Counted from the first letter of the stretch, positions 7,109 through 15,298 are shown. The stretch is DNA of 19,405 nt from an uncultured Acetatifactor sp. (GCA_910585615.1 CAJUFO010000081.1:1-19405), one strand, 5' to 3'. Numbers and translations: made by a program. Notes: generated from the letters alone by a model not told the origin.

Positions 7109-10100
7109 TTGAGCGTTACATATATGGAAAATGATTTTCAGATAGAGAACGGTATCCTGAAATCTTACACAGGCAGGCAGGAGCAGGTCACTGTTCCGGA
7201 GGAAGTCCGCATCGTTGGGGAAAACGCTTTCAAGGGCTGTGTCTCTCTGCGGAAGGTGGTGCTGCCCTCAGGCCTTGAGCACATTCTGGCCGGCGCTTTC
7301 AAGGGGTGCCGCAGGCTGAAGGAGATTGCCGTCCCGCCGGGGGTCACTTATGTGGGGGAATACGCTTTCCACCGCTGCCACAGCCTGGAGTCCGTATCCC
7401 TTCCTCCCTCCGTAAAGGAGCTGGGGGACTGTACCTTTCTCTACTGCGACAGCCTGACCCGGGTGAAGATTCCCGGCGTCCTGCATCTGGGAAAACAGGT
7501 ATTTGTGAACGATGTGATGTTAAGAGAGCTGGAGATTTCCCCCGGGCTGCGGGAAAGCTGTCTCTGCGATGTGTTCACGGGCTGCGGCAGGATTTCGGAG
7601 GTGGCCTTTTCGGACGGGCGGCGGTTCGTATTTCCCAACGCCGTGGAGGTGGTGGCCGGGGAGATGGCGGTTCCCGGCCTGGTGCGCGCCATTGCGGTGG
7701 ACGTGCTGCGGATGATGGAGCTGGAGGGGCGATGCCTGGCAAAATTCCTGACGAACCTGAAGCATGTGGAGATTCCGGAAGGGATTGAAAAGATGGGGAA
7801 GAGCGCCTTTTTTGACAAAAGGGGCATCATTTCCGTGCAGTTTCCCGCCACCCTGCAGGAGATTGAGAGCCGGGCTTTCCGCAATTGTATCAGTCTGGAG
7901 ACCGTTGCCTTCCGGCGGGAGGGGATTGTGGTTCACGAGGACGGGTTCCAGAATTGCAGCGCCCTGCGGGAAGTGCGGATGCCGGAGGGCGCGGCCTTTG
8001 GGATAGAGGGGATTGCGGGGCTTTCCGGGGAGGATATTCCGGCGCTGGTGAGGACTGTCCGAAAGCAGGTTCTGGGGAACTTCCGTCTCAGCGGTTCCGT
8101 TCTGTTGAAATATCTGGGGAAGGAGTCCAGGGTGGTGGTGCCCCAGGGGGTGGTGCGCATCGCGGAGGAGGCTTTTGCCGGAAATGAAGGGGTGGACAGG
8201 GTGATTCTCCCGGATTCCGTGGAATCCATAGGGGCGGGCGCTTTCAGGGACTGTCTTGTGCTGCAGGCAGTCAATTTTCCGGCAGGTCTGAGGGATCTGG
8301 GCACTGGGGCTTTTGAAAATTGTGTGAAGCTGCTTCGGGCTCCGCTGCCGGAGGGGCTTGGGCAGGTGGGGGAGAAGGCTTTTAAACGCTGCCGCAGGCT
8401 GAAAGAGCTCCACTTGGGGAAGAATCTCCGCGCCATCGGGGAGGAGGCTTTTTACGGCTGCCTGGCTTTGGGGGAGGTGCATTTTCCGGACAGCCTGGTG
8501 TCTCTGGGGGATTTGGCCTTTTATCGGTGTAAGGCTTTGGGGGAGGTGCGGCTTCTGCCGGGGATGGAGGAGGTGGGGAATCTGGCCTTTGCCCAGAGCG
8601 GGGTGAAGAGGGTTCGGATGGAAGGAAGCGGCAGGGGGTATGGAAGGGATATTTTTTTCCAGTGCCTTCATCTGCGCCGGGTGGTGCTGGAGGAAGGCGT
8701 CCGCCATATTCCGGACAGGCTGGCTTATGGCTGCAGCGCTTTGGAGCAGGTGGCGCTGCCGGGTACGCTGGAATCCGTGGGGAGGAATGTTTGGGAGGGG
8801 ACGCCTTTTCTGCGGGATTGGGTGGGGAAGCAGGCAGGAGATTGGACAGAGTCGGGGAATCCCACAGAGCCGGGAGATTGGACAGAGTCGGGAAAGCGGA
8901 CAGAGCCGGGAAATCCCACACAAAATAAGGCGGAAGGGCAGAATGAAATCTTCTGGGACGGACGTCATGTAAGGGGGAGCGTCTCCCTGCCGGAGGAGAC
9001 CCGGATCGTGGCGGGAGGAGCCTTTTACGGCAATCCGTTTCTGACGGCAATCCGATTTTCGGATCATGTCACATGGATCGGAGAGGCTGCTTTGAAGGGC
9101 TGCACCAATCTGCGCCGCGTAACCTGGCCGAAAACCGTGACAACAGCGGAATCGGAAGTTTTTTCCGGCTGCACGCAGTTGGAAACCATAACTCTGTGTC
9201 CTGACAGGGGAAGGGCAGAGCTTCAGGATATGGATGTTCCCTGGAAAGCCGTTAAAAACCGGGCTTTTTACAACTGTAGAAAACTGTCCCGTCTTCTGTG
9301 GAAGGATATCAGGACGGTTGGAAAGGAGGCCTTCTCCGGCTGTGCTGCCCTGAAGCCGGAAGGAGCGGATTCCTTGGAATGGGTGGGGGAGCTGGCGTTT
9401 GCGGGTATGGAAGGGATGGAGAACGCATATGCCGCAGACAGGCAGGATGGAGGGGCAGAGGAAGACGGTAGGGCTGACCGTGATGGTAGAGAGGATACAG
9501 CCGGCATAGAAGGTCTGGGTGCTGGGGAAACCGCGGAGAGGACGGAAGTTCAGGATGCCAGGGAGACTCAGGAAACCGCAGATGGCGCAGTGTGCCAGGA
9601 CAAGGAAAGCCGGGACGGGGAAAACCAGGACAGAGAAAGCCAGAACAGAAAACCCCGGTGCGGAACCTCCGGCCTGTGCATTGTGGGAACCATAGTAGTG
9701 TCGGGCGCCGGCTGCCAGGGGGAGGTGCAGGTGCCGGAAGGCATCACTGCCATTGCGCCCTACGCCTTCTCCGCCAATCGCCGGATCACAGGGCTCGTCC
9801 TGCCGGAGACCCTCCGCAGCATCGGTGAGAGCGCTTTCTGGGGCTGCAGCGGGCTGGCGCATGTCCGCTTTCCCGCCGCGCCCTGTGCCGTGGGCTCCCG
9901 TGCCTTTGAAAAATGCACAGGAATACGTAGCGTGTGTCTCCGCGCCCACAGCCTGGGCGCAAGCGCCTTTGCCCGGTGCCTGTCCCTGGAGCGGGCAGAG
10001 ATCACAGGACTTTCCCTCCTGGAAAAAAGGCTGTTTGAAGGCTGTGAGAACCTGAAGGAATGCGTCTGCGGACAGGTTTCCGCGGTGGGAGATTCCTGCT

Positions 10101-11497
10101 TCAGCGGCTGCAGCACATTGGAAAACTTCGACTTTCAAACAATCACGGAAATCGGAAGCTACGCATTCCAGGACTGCGACAATCTGCGGGAGATCGGTCT
10201 GCATGACCATACCTTGGTGCGCCCTCACGGATTCCAGGACTGCGGCCGTCTGGCGCGGCTTGTCCTTGCGGGAGAGGAGGGCAGTCTGGAGCTTGGCGAG
10301 TATGCGTTTTCCGGCTGTACCGCTCTGCGCCAGGTGGTGCGCCGGGGACGGCTGTGGGAGCTGGGGGAATACAGGGACATCCTGTCCGAGAGCCTGCCGG
10401 AGCCTGTCCGCCTGATTTTCCACAGCGCCCTAAGCTGCTTCCAGGTGGAAAAAGAGGAAATCCTTCTGGGATACAGCGGGCTGGGGCGCATCCTGAACAT
10501 CCCCCGGGGGATTCGGCGGATTCAGGCGGAAGTCTTCCTGGATTGCCTGATGCTAGAAGAAATCAACATTCCGGAGACAGTGGAATACATCGGGGCAAGG
10601 GCGTTCCACAAGACCGCCTGGATGGAAAAACGGCGGGCGGAATCACCCATGGTGACAGTCAACTATATGCTTCTGGACGGCGCCTGCTGCAGGGGGGAAG
10701 TGGTGGTTCCGGAGGACATCCGCCTTGTCTGCGGATGGGCTTTTGCCGGTGGGCTTGGAATAGAAAAAATCCGCTTTCTGTCGGACAAAGTGAGGGTGGA
10801 AAGCTATGCTTTCCGGAATTGTATTTTCCTGAAAGGACTGGTGCTGGCGGACGGTACTTCGGTGGTGTTTGAGGGGATTTCCGACAGGAAAAAGGAGCTG
10901 CCCCCGGTGGCGGAGCAGGCCGTGTGGGACAGGCTCAATTGCTTCAAAACGGATGAAAATGACGTGCTGACAGAGTGCACCGGCAACATTTCAAGGCTTC
11001 TGGTGGCGGAGGGAATCACTGCCATCGGGGACGGCGTTTTCCAGGACGGGAACCTTCTGACAGAGGTCATTCTGCCCCGGACAGTGACCTCCATTGGCAG
11101 AAATTCCTTTGCGGGATGTAAGTGGCTGCAGCGGGTATATGGAGGCGAACATGTGCGGATTATCGGAACCAGAGCGTTCTCCGGGTGCGGCAGCCTGGAG
11201 GCGGTGGAGCTGGCGGAAAGCCTTAGGGAGATTGGCCTGGGGGCTTTTGAGAACTGTACTTCTTTGCGGGAAATCGTGGTGCCGGAAGGGGTGGAAGAGC
11301 TGCCGGAGAGGGTCTTTTTCCGGTGCCACAGCCTGCGAAAGGTTCGTCTGCCGTCCACGCTGAAGCGGATTGGGAGAGAAGCCTTTGCCTTTTGCCGGAG
11401 CCTGGAAGCGCTGGCCATCCCGGAGGGCGTGGCGGTGGGGGAGCGCGCCTTTGCGGGAACCCTGAACGCCAAGCAGGAGACAGCGACTAAATATTAG
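7109..11497 (+). CDS. Giant intracellular leucine-rich-repeat protein (BspA-like, LRR_5 type)
   Basis: About 1462 residues made mostly of roughly 23-residue BspA-type repeats with the pattern AFxxCxxLxxVxLPxxLxxIG. There is no signal peptide, transmembrane helix or sortase/wall motif, so it should stay in the cytoplasm, unlike classical BspA adhesins. Four times the array is interrupted by a similar 64-68-residue insert (residues about 167-234, 291-356, 1080-1143, 1246-1311) with the pattern DG-x-F, P-xx-VR, VL-xx-F, LL-xx-Y-x-G, VPEGI-xx-I. Two low-complexity linkers split the repeats: about residues 580-605 (Thr-Glu-Ser/Pro-Gly repeats) and about 770-850 (Glu/Asp/Arg-rich). TTG at 7109 is preferred over ATG 7103 because AAAGGAG sits 8 bases before TTG but only 2 before ATG. 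The reductase gene follows after 9 bases. The function is unknown; LRR arrays normally bind proteins. Confidence 0.88.
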   Translation: MSVTYMENDFQIENGILKSYTGRQEQVTVPEEVRIVGENAFKGCVSLRKVVLPSGLEHILAGAFKGCRRLKEIAVPPGVTYVGEYAFHRCHSLESVSLPPSVKELGDCTFLYCDSLTRVKIPGVLHLGKQVFVNDVMLRELEISPGLRESCLCDVFTGCGRISEVAFSDGRRFVFPNAVEVVAGEMAVPGLVRAIAVDVLRMMELEGRCLAKFLTNLKHVEIPEGIEKMGKSAFFDKRGIISVQFPATLQEIESRAFRNCISLETVAFRREGIVVHEDGFQNCSALREVRMPEGAAFGIEGIAGLSGEDIPALVRTVRKQVLGNFRLSGSVLLKYLGKESRVVVPQGVVRIAEEAFAGNEGVDRVILPDSVESIGAGAFRDCLVLQAVNFPAGLRDLGTGAFENCVKLLRAPLPEGLGQVGEKAFKRCRRLKELHLGKNLRAIGEEAFYGCLALGEVHFPDSLVSLGDLAFYRCKALGEVRLLPGMEEVGNLAFAQSGVKRVRMEGSGRGYGRDIFFQCLHLRRVVLEEGVRHIPDRLAYGCSALEQVALPGTLESVGRNVWEGTPFLRDWVGKQAGDWTESGNPTEPGDWTESGKRTEPGNPTQNKAEGQNEIFWDGRHVRGSVSLPEETRIVAGGAFYGNPFLTAIRFSDHVTWIGEAALKGCTNLRRVTWPKTVTTAESEVFSGCTQLETITLCPDRGRAELQDMDVPWKAVKNRAFYNCRKLSRLLWKDIRTVGKEAFSGCAALKPEGADSLEWVGELAFAGMEGMENAYAADRQDGGAEEDGRADRDGREDTAGIEGLGAGETAERTEVQDARETQETADGAVCQDKESRDGENQDRESQNRKPRCGTSGLCIVGTIVVSGAGCQGEVQVPEGITAIAPYAFSANRRITGLVLPETLRSIGESAFWGCSGLAHVRFPAAPCAVGSRAFEKCTGIRSVCLRAHSLGASAFARCLSLERAEITGLSLLEKRLFEGCENLKECVCGQVSAVGDSCFSGCSTLENFDFQTITEIGSYAFQDCDNLREIGLHDHTLVRPHGFQDCGRLARLVLAGEEGSLELGEYAFSGCTALRQVVRRGRLWELGEYRDILSESLPEPVRLIFHSALSCFQVEKEEILLGYSGLGRILNIPRGIRRIQAEVFLDCLMLEEINIPETVEYIGARAFHKTAWMEKRRAESPMVTVNYMLLDGACCRGEVVVPEDIRLVCGWAFAGGLGIEKIRFLSDKVRVESYAFRNCIFLKGLVLADGTSVVFEGISDRKKELPPVAEQAVWDRLNCFKTDENDVLTECTGNISRLLVAEGITAIGDGVFQDGNLLTEVILPRTVTSIGRNSFAGCKWLQRVYGGEHVRIIGTRAFSGCGSLEAVELAESLREIGLGAFENCTSLREIVVPEGVEELPERVFFRCHSLRKVRLPSTLKRIGREAFAFCRSLEALAIPEGVAVGERAFAGTLNAKQETATKY
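8846..8917 (+). repeat. Four 18-bp in-frame tandem repeats inside the LRR gene
   Basis: The unit ACAGAG-Y-CGGG plus eight more variable bases recurs at 8846, 8864, 8882 and 8900 with a super-period of 36 bases. It encodes a hexapeptide of type TE(S/P)Gxx. Because 18 is a multiple of three, slippage would lengthen or shorten the linker without breaking the reading frame. Confidence 0.88.
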
Positions 11498-11506
11498 GAG
11501 AAAACT

Positions 11507-12595
11507 ATGCGATATCGTAAACTGGGAAGCACAGGGCTCATGGTCTCCGAGGTGAGCTTTGGCACGATTCCTGTCCTGAAAGGCAGCGTGCCGGTTCTTC
11601 CGGCCTATTATAATCTCAGCGAAGAGCAGGCGCTGGCCGTGATGGAGCATGCCTTTCGCCTGGGCTGCAACCTGTATGATACGGCCATCGTCCCGGAATA
11701 CGGGGACGCGGAGCGGAAGACAGGGAAATTTGCTTCCGGCGGCAGGCGGGACAGAATCATCCTCTCGGACAAAGCCCGGTTTTTTGACGGAAACGAGATG
11801 TACATGGCAGTCCTGGAATCCTGTGAGAACCTGGGAACCCGGCCGGACATCTATTTTGTCCATCAGGCGGACTGGGAGCATGAGGAGGAGATTTTCCGGA
11901 AAGGAGGGGCTCTGGACGCCCTCAGCCAGCTGAAGGAGGAGGGGCGGATTCGCTTTGCCGGATTGGCGTCCCACTATTATGACATCCTTCTCCGAGGGGC
12001 AAGGGATGACAGGGTGGATGTGCTCCAGGGCAGCGGCAATCTGCTGGAACGGGGGATGCTGGACAGGATTAGGGAGGAACCGGATTTTCGGCGGAAAGGC
12101 CTGCTGGTGAACAAGGTTTACGCAGCCGGAATCCTTCCCGGCTTCTTTCCCACGGAAGTTCTGCTGGACAGCGTACTGTCCTATCCGGTGTCCAGCGCTC
12201 TGATTGGAATCGGCACCGTGGAACAGGCGGACGCTGCCTTCGGCCGGGACAGCGGCAGCAGGCGGCAGATACCGGACTTTCAGCAGGTGCTGTCTGTCCT
12301 GGAAAAAGAGTTCTCCCCCATTCCCTGCCGCCGCTGCCAGAGGTGCCGCTGTCCACGGGGCACGGAGATTCATACGGTTTTCCGCCAGTACAATTACTTT
12401 TTCATGGGAAAGGATCACTGGGCCCTGCGGAAGCTGGAGCTGGGAATCCGGGAGAGCGCCGGACAGTGCCGGAAATGCACGGATATGCCCTGTCTGTCCA
12501 TGTGCCCGGCCGGGATCCGGATCCCCCATGAGATGCAGAGGGTGTTCGAGCTTGTGGAACAGTTCCGGGAACCGATTGCTTCCCGTTTGGGCTGA
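11507..12595 (+). CDS. Aldo/keto reductase with C-terminal iron-sulfur cysteine motifs
   Basis: A 362-residue protein of the aldo/keto reductase superfamily (NAD(P)H-dependent carbonyl/alcohol conversion, TIM barrel). The N-terminus YRKLGSTGLMVSEVSFGT and a putative catalytic tetrad are visible: Asp58 (NLYDTA), Tyr65 (EYGDAE), Lys89 (LSDKA) and His119 (YFVHQAD). The tail after about residue 270 carries eight cysteines in two groups: C274, C277, C280, C282 and C321, C324, C329, C333-Pro. This resembles the ferredoxin-like extension of the Fe-S subgroup of this family. The first group lacks one residue of the usual CxxCxxCxxxCP spacing. The start at 11507 follows an AGGAG site and lies 9 bases after the LRR stop, so the two are probably co-translated. 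The physiological substrate is unknown. Confidence 0.9.
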   Translation: MRYRKLGSTGLMVSEVSFGTIPVLKGSVPVLPAYYNLSEEQALAVMEHAFRLGCNLYDTAIVPEYGDAERKTGKFASGGRRDRIILSDKARFFDGNEMYMAVLESCENLGTRPDIYFVHQADWEHEEEIFRKGGALDALSQLKEEGRIRFAGLASHYYDILLRGARDDRVDVLQGSGNLLERGMLDRIREEPDFRRKGLLVNKVYAAGILPGFFPTEVLLDSVLSYPVSSALIGIGTVEQADAAFGRDSGSRRQIPDFQQVLSVLEKEFSPIPCRRCQRCRCPRGTEIHTVFRQYNYFFMGKDHWALRKLELGIRESAGQCRKCTDMPCLSMCPAGIRIPHEMQRVFELVEQFREPIASRLG

Positions 12596-12664
12596 GGAAA
12601 CACCGAAAAATATGTCACAAGTGATGGAACAGGGTTAATGCCCAAATAGATGAGGAGGTATTTC

Positions 12665-12742
12665 ATGCGTTTTGCAATTGTTTCAGATATACACGGAAAT
12701 CTGTCGGCGTTAAATGCAGTTGATTTGCAAAGGAGGGTATAG
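12665..12742 (+). pseudogene. Metallophosphoesterase N-terminal stub
   Basis: GAGGAGG precedes an ATG at 12665 that opens a 25-codon frame beginning MRFAIVSDIHGNLSALNAV. The SDIHGN motif is the metal-binding start of the calcineurin-like/YfcE-type phosphoesterases, which are normally about 150-250 residues. Homology stops after about residue 19, and the remaining codons run through the ribosome binding site of the next gene to a TAG at 12740-12742. The rest of the gene is absent, so this is a remnant of a deletion. Its good translation signal may now only serve as a leader to the peptidase gene 3 bases downstream. Confidence 0.8.
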
Positions 12743-12745
12743 CAT

Positions 12746-13423
12746 ATGCAGAAACTATTTTTAGCGTCCTTATTTAAGGATGTGTCTCATCTATTTGTAG
12801 ATTTTGCTAATGAGAATCTTGTTGGTAAGACGGTAACATTCATTCCTACAGCTGCGTTGCCAGACAGTCTGGATTTTCATATAAAATACAGCAAAGAATT
12901 GTTATCTGAAATGGGACTCATTGTCGATGAATTGGAAATCTCCACGGCATCTTATTTGGACATAGAAAATAAATTAGAGAATAATGATTATATTTATGTC
13001 GTTGGAGGGAACACTTTCTTTCTGCTTCAAGAAATGAATAAATCAGGCGCAGGGAATTTGATTAAAATGCAAATCAATGCAGGTAAACTATTTATAGGTG
13101 AATCTGCTGGTGCAATTCTGTTGGCACCGGATATTGAGTATTCAAAAGATACGGATAATCCCCTTGCAGCGCCGCAGCTAAAAACATATGAAGCATTGGA
13201 CATCATAGATTTTTATCCTGTACCACATGATAAGGATGATTCATTAAAGGAAGCCGTAGAGATACTGATTTCAAAGTATGGCACACAATTGCCGCTTGTT
13301 CCATTCAGCAATTCGCAGGCGATACTTGTTATGGGGAAAAAGTGGCAAATTGTTCCACAGGATAGCAAAACTGTGTCCCTATCCGGAAGCGGGGGAGATA
13401 GTGGGTTAGATAGAAAGTGTTGA
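12746..13423 (+). CDS. Peptidase E-like protein (peptidase family S51)
   Basis: A 225-residue cytoplasmic protein of the S51 dipeptidase E/cyanophycinase-like family, which cleaves Asp-X or related peptides with a serine nucleophile. GGNTF at 87-91 and GESAGA with nucleophile Ser120 are clear; His161 in PVPHDKDD is a good candidate for the catalytic histidine. AAAGGAGGG stands about 8 bases upstream of ATG 12746. The gene is visibly richer in A+T than the reductase upstream or the pseudogenes downstream, with many AAT, ATT and AAA codons, which suggests recent transfer. The last dozen residues (SLSGSGGDSGLDRKC) do not look like a family C-terminus, so the 3' end may have been replaced at a junction. 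It may remain functional because the core motifs are intact. Confidence 0.82.
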   Translation: MQKLFLASLFKDVSHLFVDFANENLVGKTVTFIPTAALPDSLDFHIKYSKELLSEMGLIVDELEISTASYLDIENKLENNDYIYVVGGNTFFLLQEMNKSGAGNLIKMQINAGKLFIGESAGAILLAPDIEYSKDTDNPLAAPQLKTYEALDIIDFYPVPHDKDDSLKEAVEILISKYGTQLPLVPFSNSQAILVMGKKWQIVPQDSKTVSLSGSGGDSGLDRKC

Positions 13424-13448
13424 AGTGAAAAACCTTATTCTCTATATA
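13420..13448 (+). promoter_or_regulatory. Candidate promoter upstream of the broken phosphotransferase
   Basis: TTGAAG (13420-13425) and TATATA (13443-13448) are separated by 17 bases in an AT-rich stretch right after the peptidase stop. The downstream frame starts 62 bases further on. The fit is reasonable, but AT-rich DNA makes such pairs common. Confidence 0.35.
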
Positions 13449-13509
13449 TAGCAACGGACTCCAGTTTATGTATCTCTTAAGCTGTTGCCTTTCCGAAGTA
13501 AAGGCCTGC

Positions 13510-14070
13510 ATGCGGGAAGAATTTTTGGATTTATGGATTCTGGAAAACCGGGAGGCGGAAGCATGGACAGGATGTAGAATCGTAGCGCGTGAAAAGCTGC
13601 ATCACTGGCCTCTGTCATGGGTCGAAAAATGGGTTCTCAGCGATGGGAGCGCAGTGGTATATAAGTCCCAGCGCGCAGAGGCCAGCGTGGAAAAGGCTGT
13701 CTATGAACGGGTGAGGGCGCCGTTTTCCGTCTGCACCTGAGCTGAAAGGGCTGAGCCGACAGTGCGGCAAATTGCTCCGGACAGTGGAAGATATGCCTGT
13801 CTTCTATGACCTTTCATCTGCGGATAAAATGATCTCACAGACCGAAAGCGCCTGTCTGTCCGCGGCAGGCAACTGTGTAAAGGAGCCCGGCCTATCCGCG
13901 TTATTTCGCTGCGTCTGGCAGGCAATGAATTTGAGGACAAAGACTGGTATAATTTGGCGTCAATCTGCCAAATCTTGTGGTTCGCCTGGGCGTATGCGCA
14001 TGTTCTTCCCATAGAGGGCGTTCGCCAGTCCATGTGGAAACTGATATCAGATTTTTCAGATGGCCTATGA
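13510..14070 (+). pseudogene. Phosphotransferase-like gene broken by two frameshifts
   Basis: Three consecutive frames give one continuous-looking protein. The first, from ATG 13510 (MREEFLDLWIL), contains VVYKSQR, with a lysine like that of aminoglycoside/choline-type kinases, and a glutamate-bearing helix EKAVYERV. It shifts frame near 13710-13738 into PSAPELKGLSRQCGKLL and DMPVFYDLSSADKM, then again near 13880-13891 into PIRVISLRLAGNEFEDKDWYN, ending SDFSDGL at TGA 14068-14070. The catalytic HxD loop expected of the family is not seen, so an internal deletion is also likely. Assignment to the phosphotransferase (APH-like) group is tentative; that the gene is dead is clear from the frame changes. 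It cannot make a full-length enzyme. Confidence 0.6.
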
Positions 14071-14138
14071 GGCAGCTTCACATGAAAGCGCGTTCGTAAC
14101 AGTGATTCCCAAAGCTCCTGACAGCCTGTTCTTTTTCA

Positions 14139-14167
14139 TTGTAATTCGCTGGGACACTGTGTATAAT
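14139..14167 (+). promoter_or_regulatory. Strong-looking promoter before truncated GNAT gene
   Basis: TTGTAA (14139-14144, four of six to consensus) and a perfect TATAAT (14162-14167) are spaced by exactly 17 bases. The predicted transcript would start near 14174 and read into the GNAT fragment and the chimeric AAA pseudogene. It is the best plus-strand promoter in the mosaic region. Confidence 0.6.
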
Positions 14168-14209
14168 AGGATCGAGAGATAGCAAGGGCCGGAGCTTTTC
14201 GGTAAAGCT

Positions 14210-14473
14210 TTGAAGTGGAAAAGAAGACTGGAAAAAGGCTTAGAGGTTCAGGTATTTTTCAGATTGGAGGGACTTTGCATAGAATGGAGCTATGGAATTG
14301 CCTCGCTGCCGGGGCTGGAGAAGATATGGGAGAAGAATATTGAAAATAATAAGGGGGATGAAGACTGGATAAGATGGAGGAAGGAATACATAGACTACCA
14401 TATGTCAGGCAAGTCAAAATCCTTCCTGGTATCCCTTGACGGAGAGCCTGTAGGGGAGGGCACGCTGCTCTAG
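14210..14473 (+). pseudogene. GNAT acetyltransferase, N-terminal fragment
   Basis: The frame holds YGIASLPGLEKIWEKN and WIRWRKEYIDYH followed by FLVSLDGEPVGEGTLL, which is the front half (first strand and helices up to beta-4) of a Gcn5-related N-acetyltransferase. It stops at TAG 14471-14473 just where the domain should continue, so the acetyl-CoA-binding half is missing. The first 20 or so residues of the frame do not look native. A GGAGGG at 14266-14271 and an ATG at 14284 in a different frame suggest that the original start has also been frameshifted. It is downstream of a good promoter and upstream of the AAA pseudogene. Confidence 0.65.
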
Positions 14474-14548
14474 GCGATATTTTTGACGGAGTGCACTGAA
14501 AATATGGAAGATAGGATAGGCGTTTCCTGATATAATGATTGATAATCC

Positions 14549-14624
14549 CAGCGACAGAAAGGCGACAGTATGGCAAAATATTTCAATATAACAGGTGTAT
14601 GCAGGCCATCGGAGCATTATATGG
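14549..14624 (+). repeat. 76-bp repeat, copy 1 (AAA-gene leader)
   Basis: This segment covers the 21 bases before the ATG at 14570 and the first codons of the AAA-family pseudogene (MAKYFNITGVCRPSEHYM). It matches 17581-17656 at about 65 of 76 positions by eye, without gaps. After the repeat the two loci have nothing in common. Confidence 0.85.
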
Positions 14625-15298
14625 TCAACCTGGACGGACGGCTTGCGGAAATCAGGAAGATGATAGACAGGAAATACTATTTTCCTACTTTTCAGTCGGT
14701 GATTCTGGCGGGGGTATATGACATCAGGAACCTGAAGCAGAAGGTTCGTCCGGACTCGGAGCATAAGCATAACAGTCCCTGGAACATTGCAGCTGCATTT
14801 GATGTGAATATGGACCTGGAGGTAGACGGCATAGCAGGGATGTTGGCCGAATATGAGGCGGACTACCATACGGGGATGGATGTGAGACGGATGGCGCAGC
14901 TGCTGTATGAGGAGACCTGCGGCTATCCATTTCTGGTGTCCCGGCTGTGCCAGCTTATGGACAAGCAGATTCCTGGAAGCGAGGAATTCCCGGACAGGCA
15001 GGCGGCATGGAGCAGAGCGGGGCTGCTGGCGGCTGAGAAGATTCTGCTGATGGAGAAGAACACGCTGTTCGATTCCCTGACCAATAAGCTGGAGGATTAT
15101 CCAAAACTGCGGGAACTGTTTTATTCCATGCTGTTTTTGGGGAAAGGGTCGTGTATAATTCTCATAATGATATTATCCAGCTGGAATCCATGTTTGGCTT
15201 CGTAAAGAATGTAGATGGGGCCATGGCGGTTGCAAACAGAATTTTCGAGACCGTTTTGTACAATTTATTCTTATCAGAGGAAGAGGTTTCCAACAGGA
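14570..15298 (+). pseudogene. AAA-ATPase-family gene with P-loop region deleted, frameshifted and 3' truncated
   Basis: The frame starts with the leader MAKYFNITGVCRPSEHYM and RLAEIRKMIDR, typical of a Lachnospiraceae family of AAA-like ATPases. In that family the next part should be a P-loop (YFTINRARQYGKTT type, from memory). Here the protein instead passes in frame to PTFQSVILAGVYDIRNLK, which belongs well after the Walker B region, so roughly 100 residues including both nucleotide-binding motifs are missing. The later part (YEADYHTGMDVRRMAQLL, CGYPFLVSRLC) is intact to LFLGK at about 15147. A frameshift follows, and the family sequence resumes as SHNDIIQLESMFGFVK to LFLSEEEVS near 15290, where it runs into an unrelated isomerase fragment in another frame. 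It cannot be an active ATPase. Confidence 0.72.

Noticed and set aside
7520..10423. 967-codon open frame antisense to the LRR gene
   Set aside because: It mirrors the GC-biased, repetitive LRR coding strand; the composition is Pro/His/Gln-rich without domains, and the sense strand has clear family repeats.
10991..12529. 512-codon antisense frame across the LRR end and the reductase
   Set aside because: It spans two well-supported plus-strand genes and shows no recognisable domain; it is a shadow frame.
14531..14536. TATAAT before the AAA pseudogene
   Set aside because: No -35 hexamer at suitable spacing; TTGACG at 14483 is far too distant.
14414..14869. Antisense frames at 14414-14869 and 17341-17751 that resemble each other
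   Set aside because: Their similarity is explained by the 76-bp direct repeat on the plus strand; they are not a gene family.
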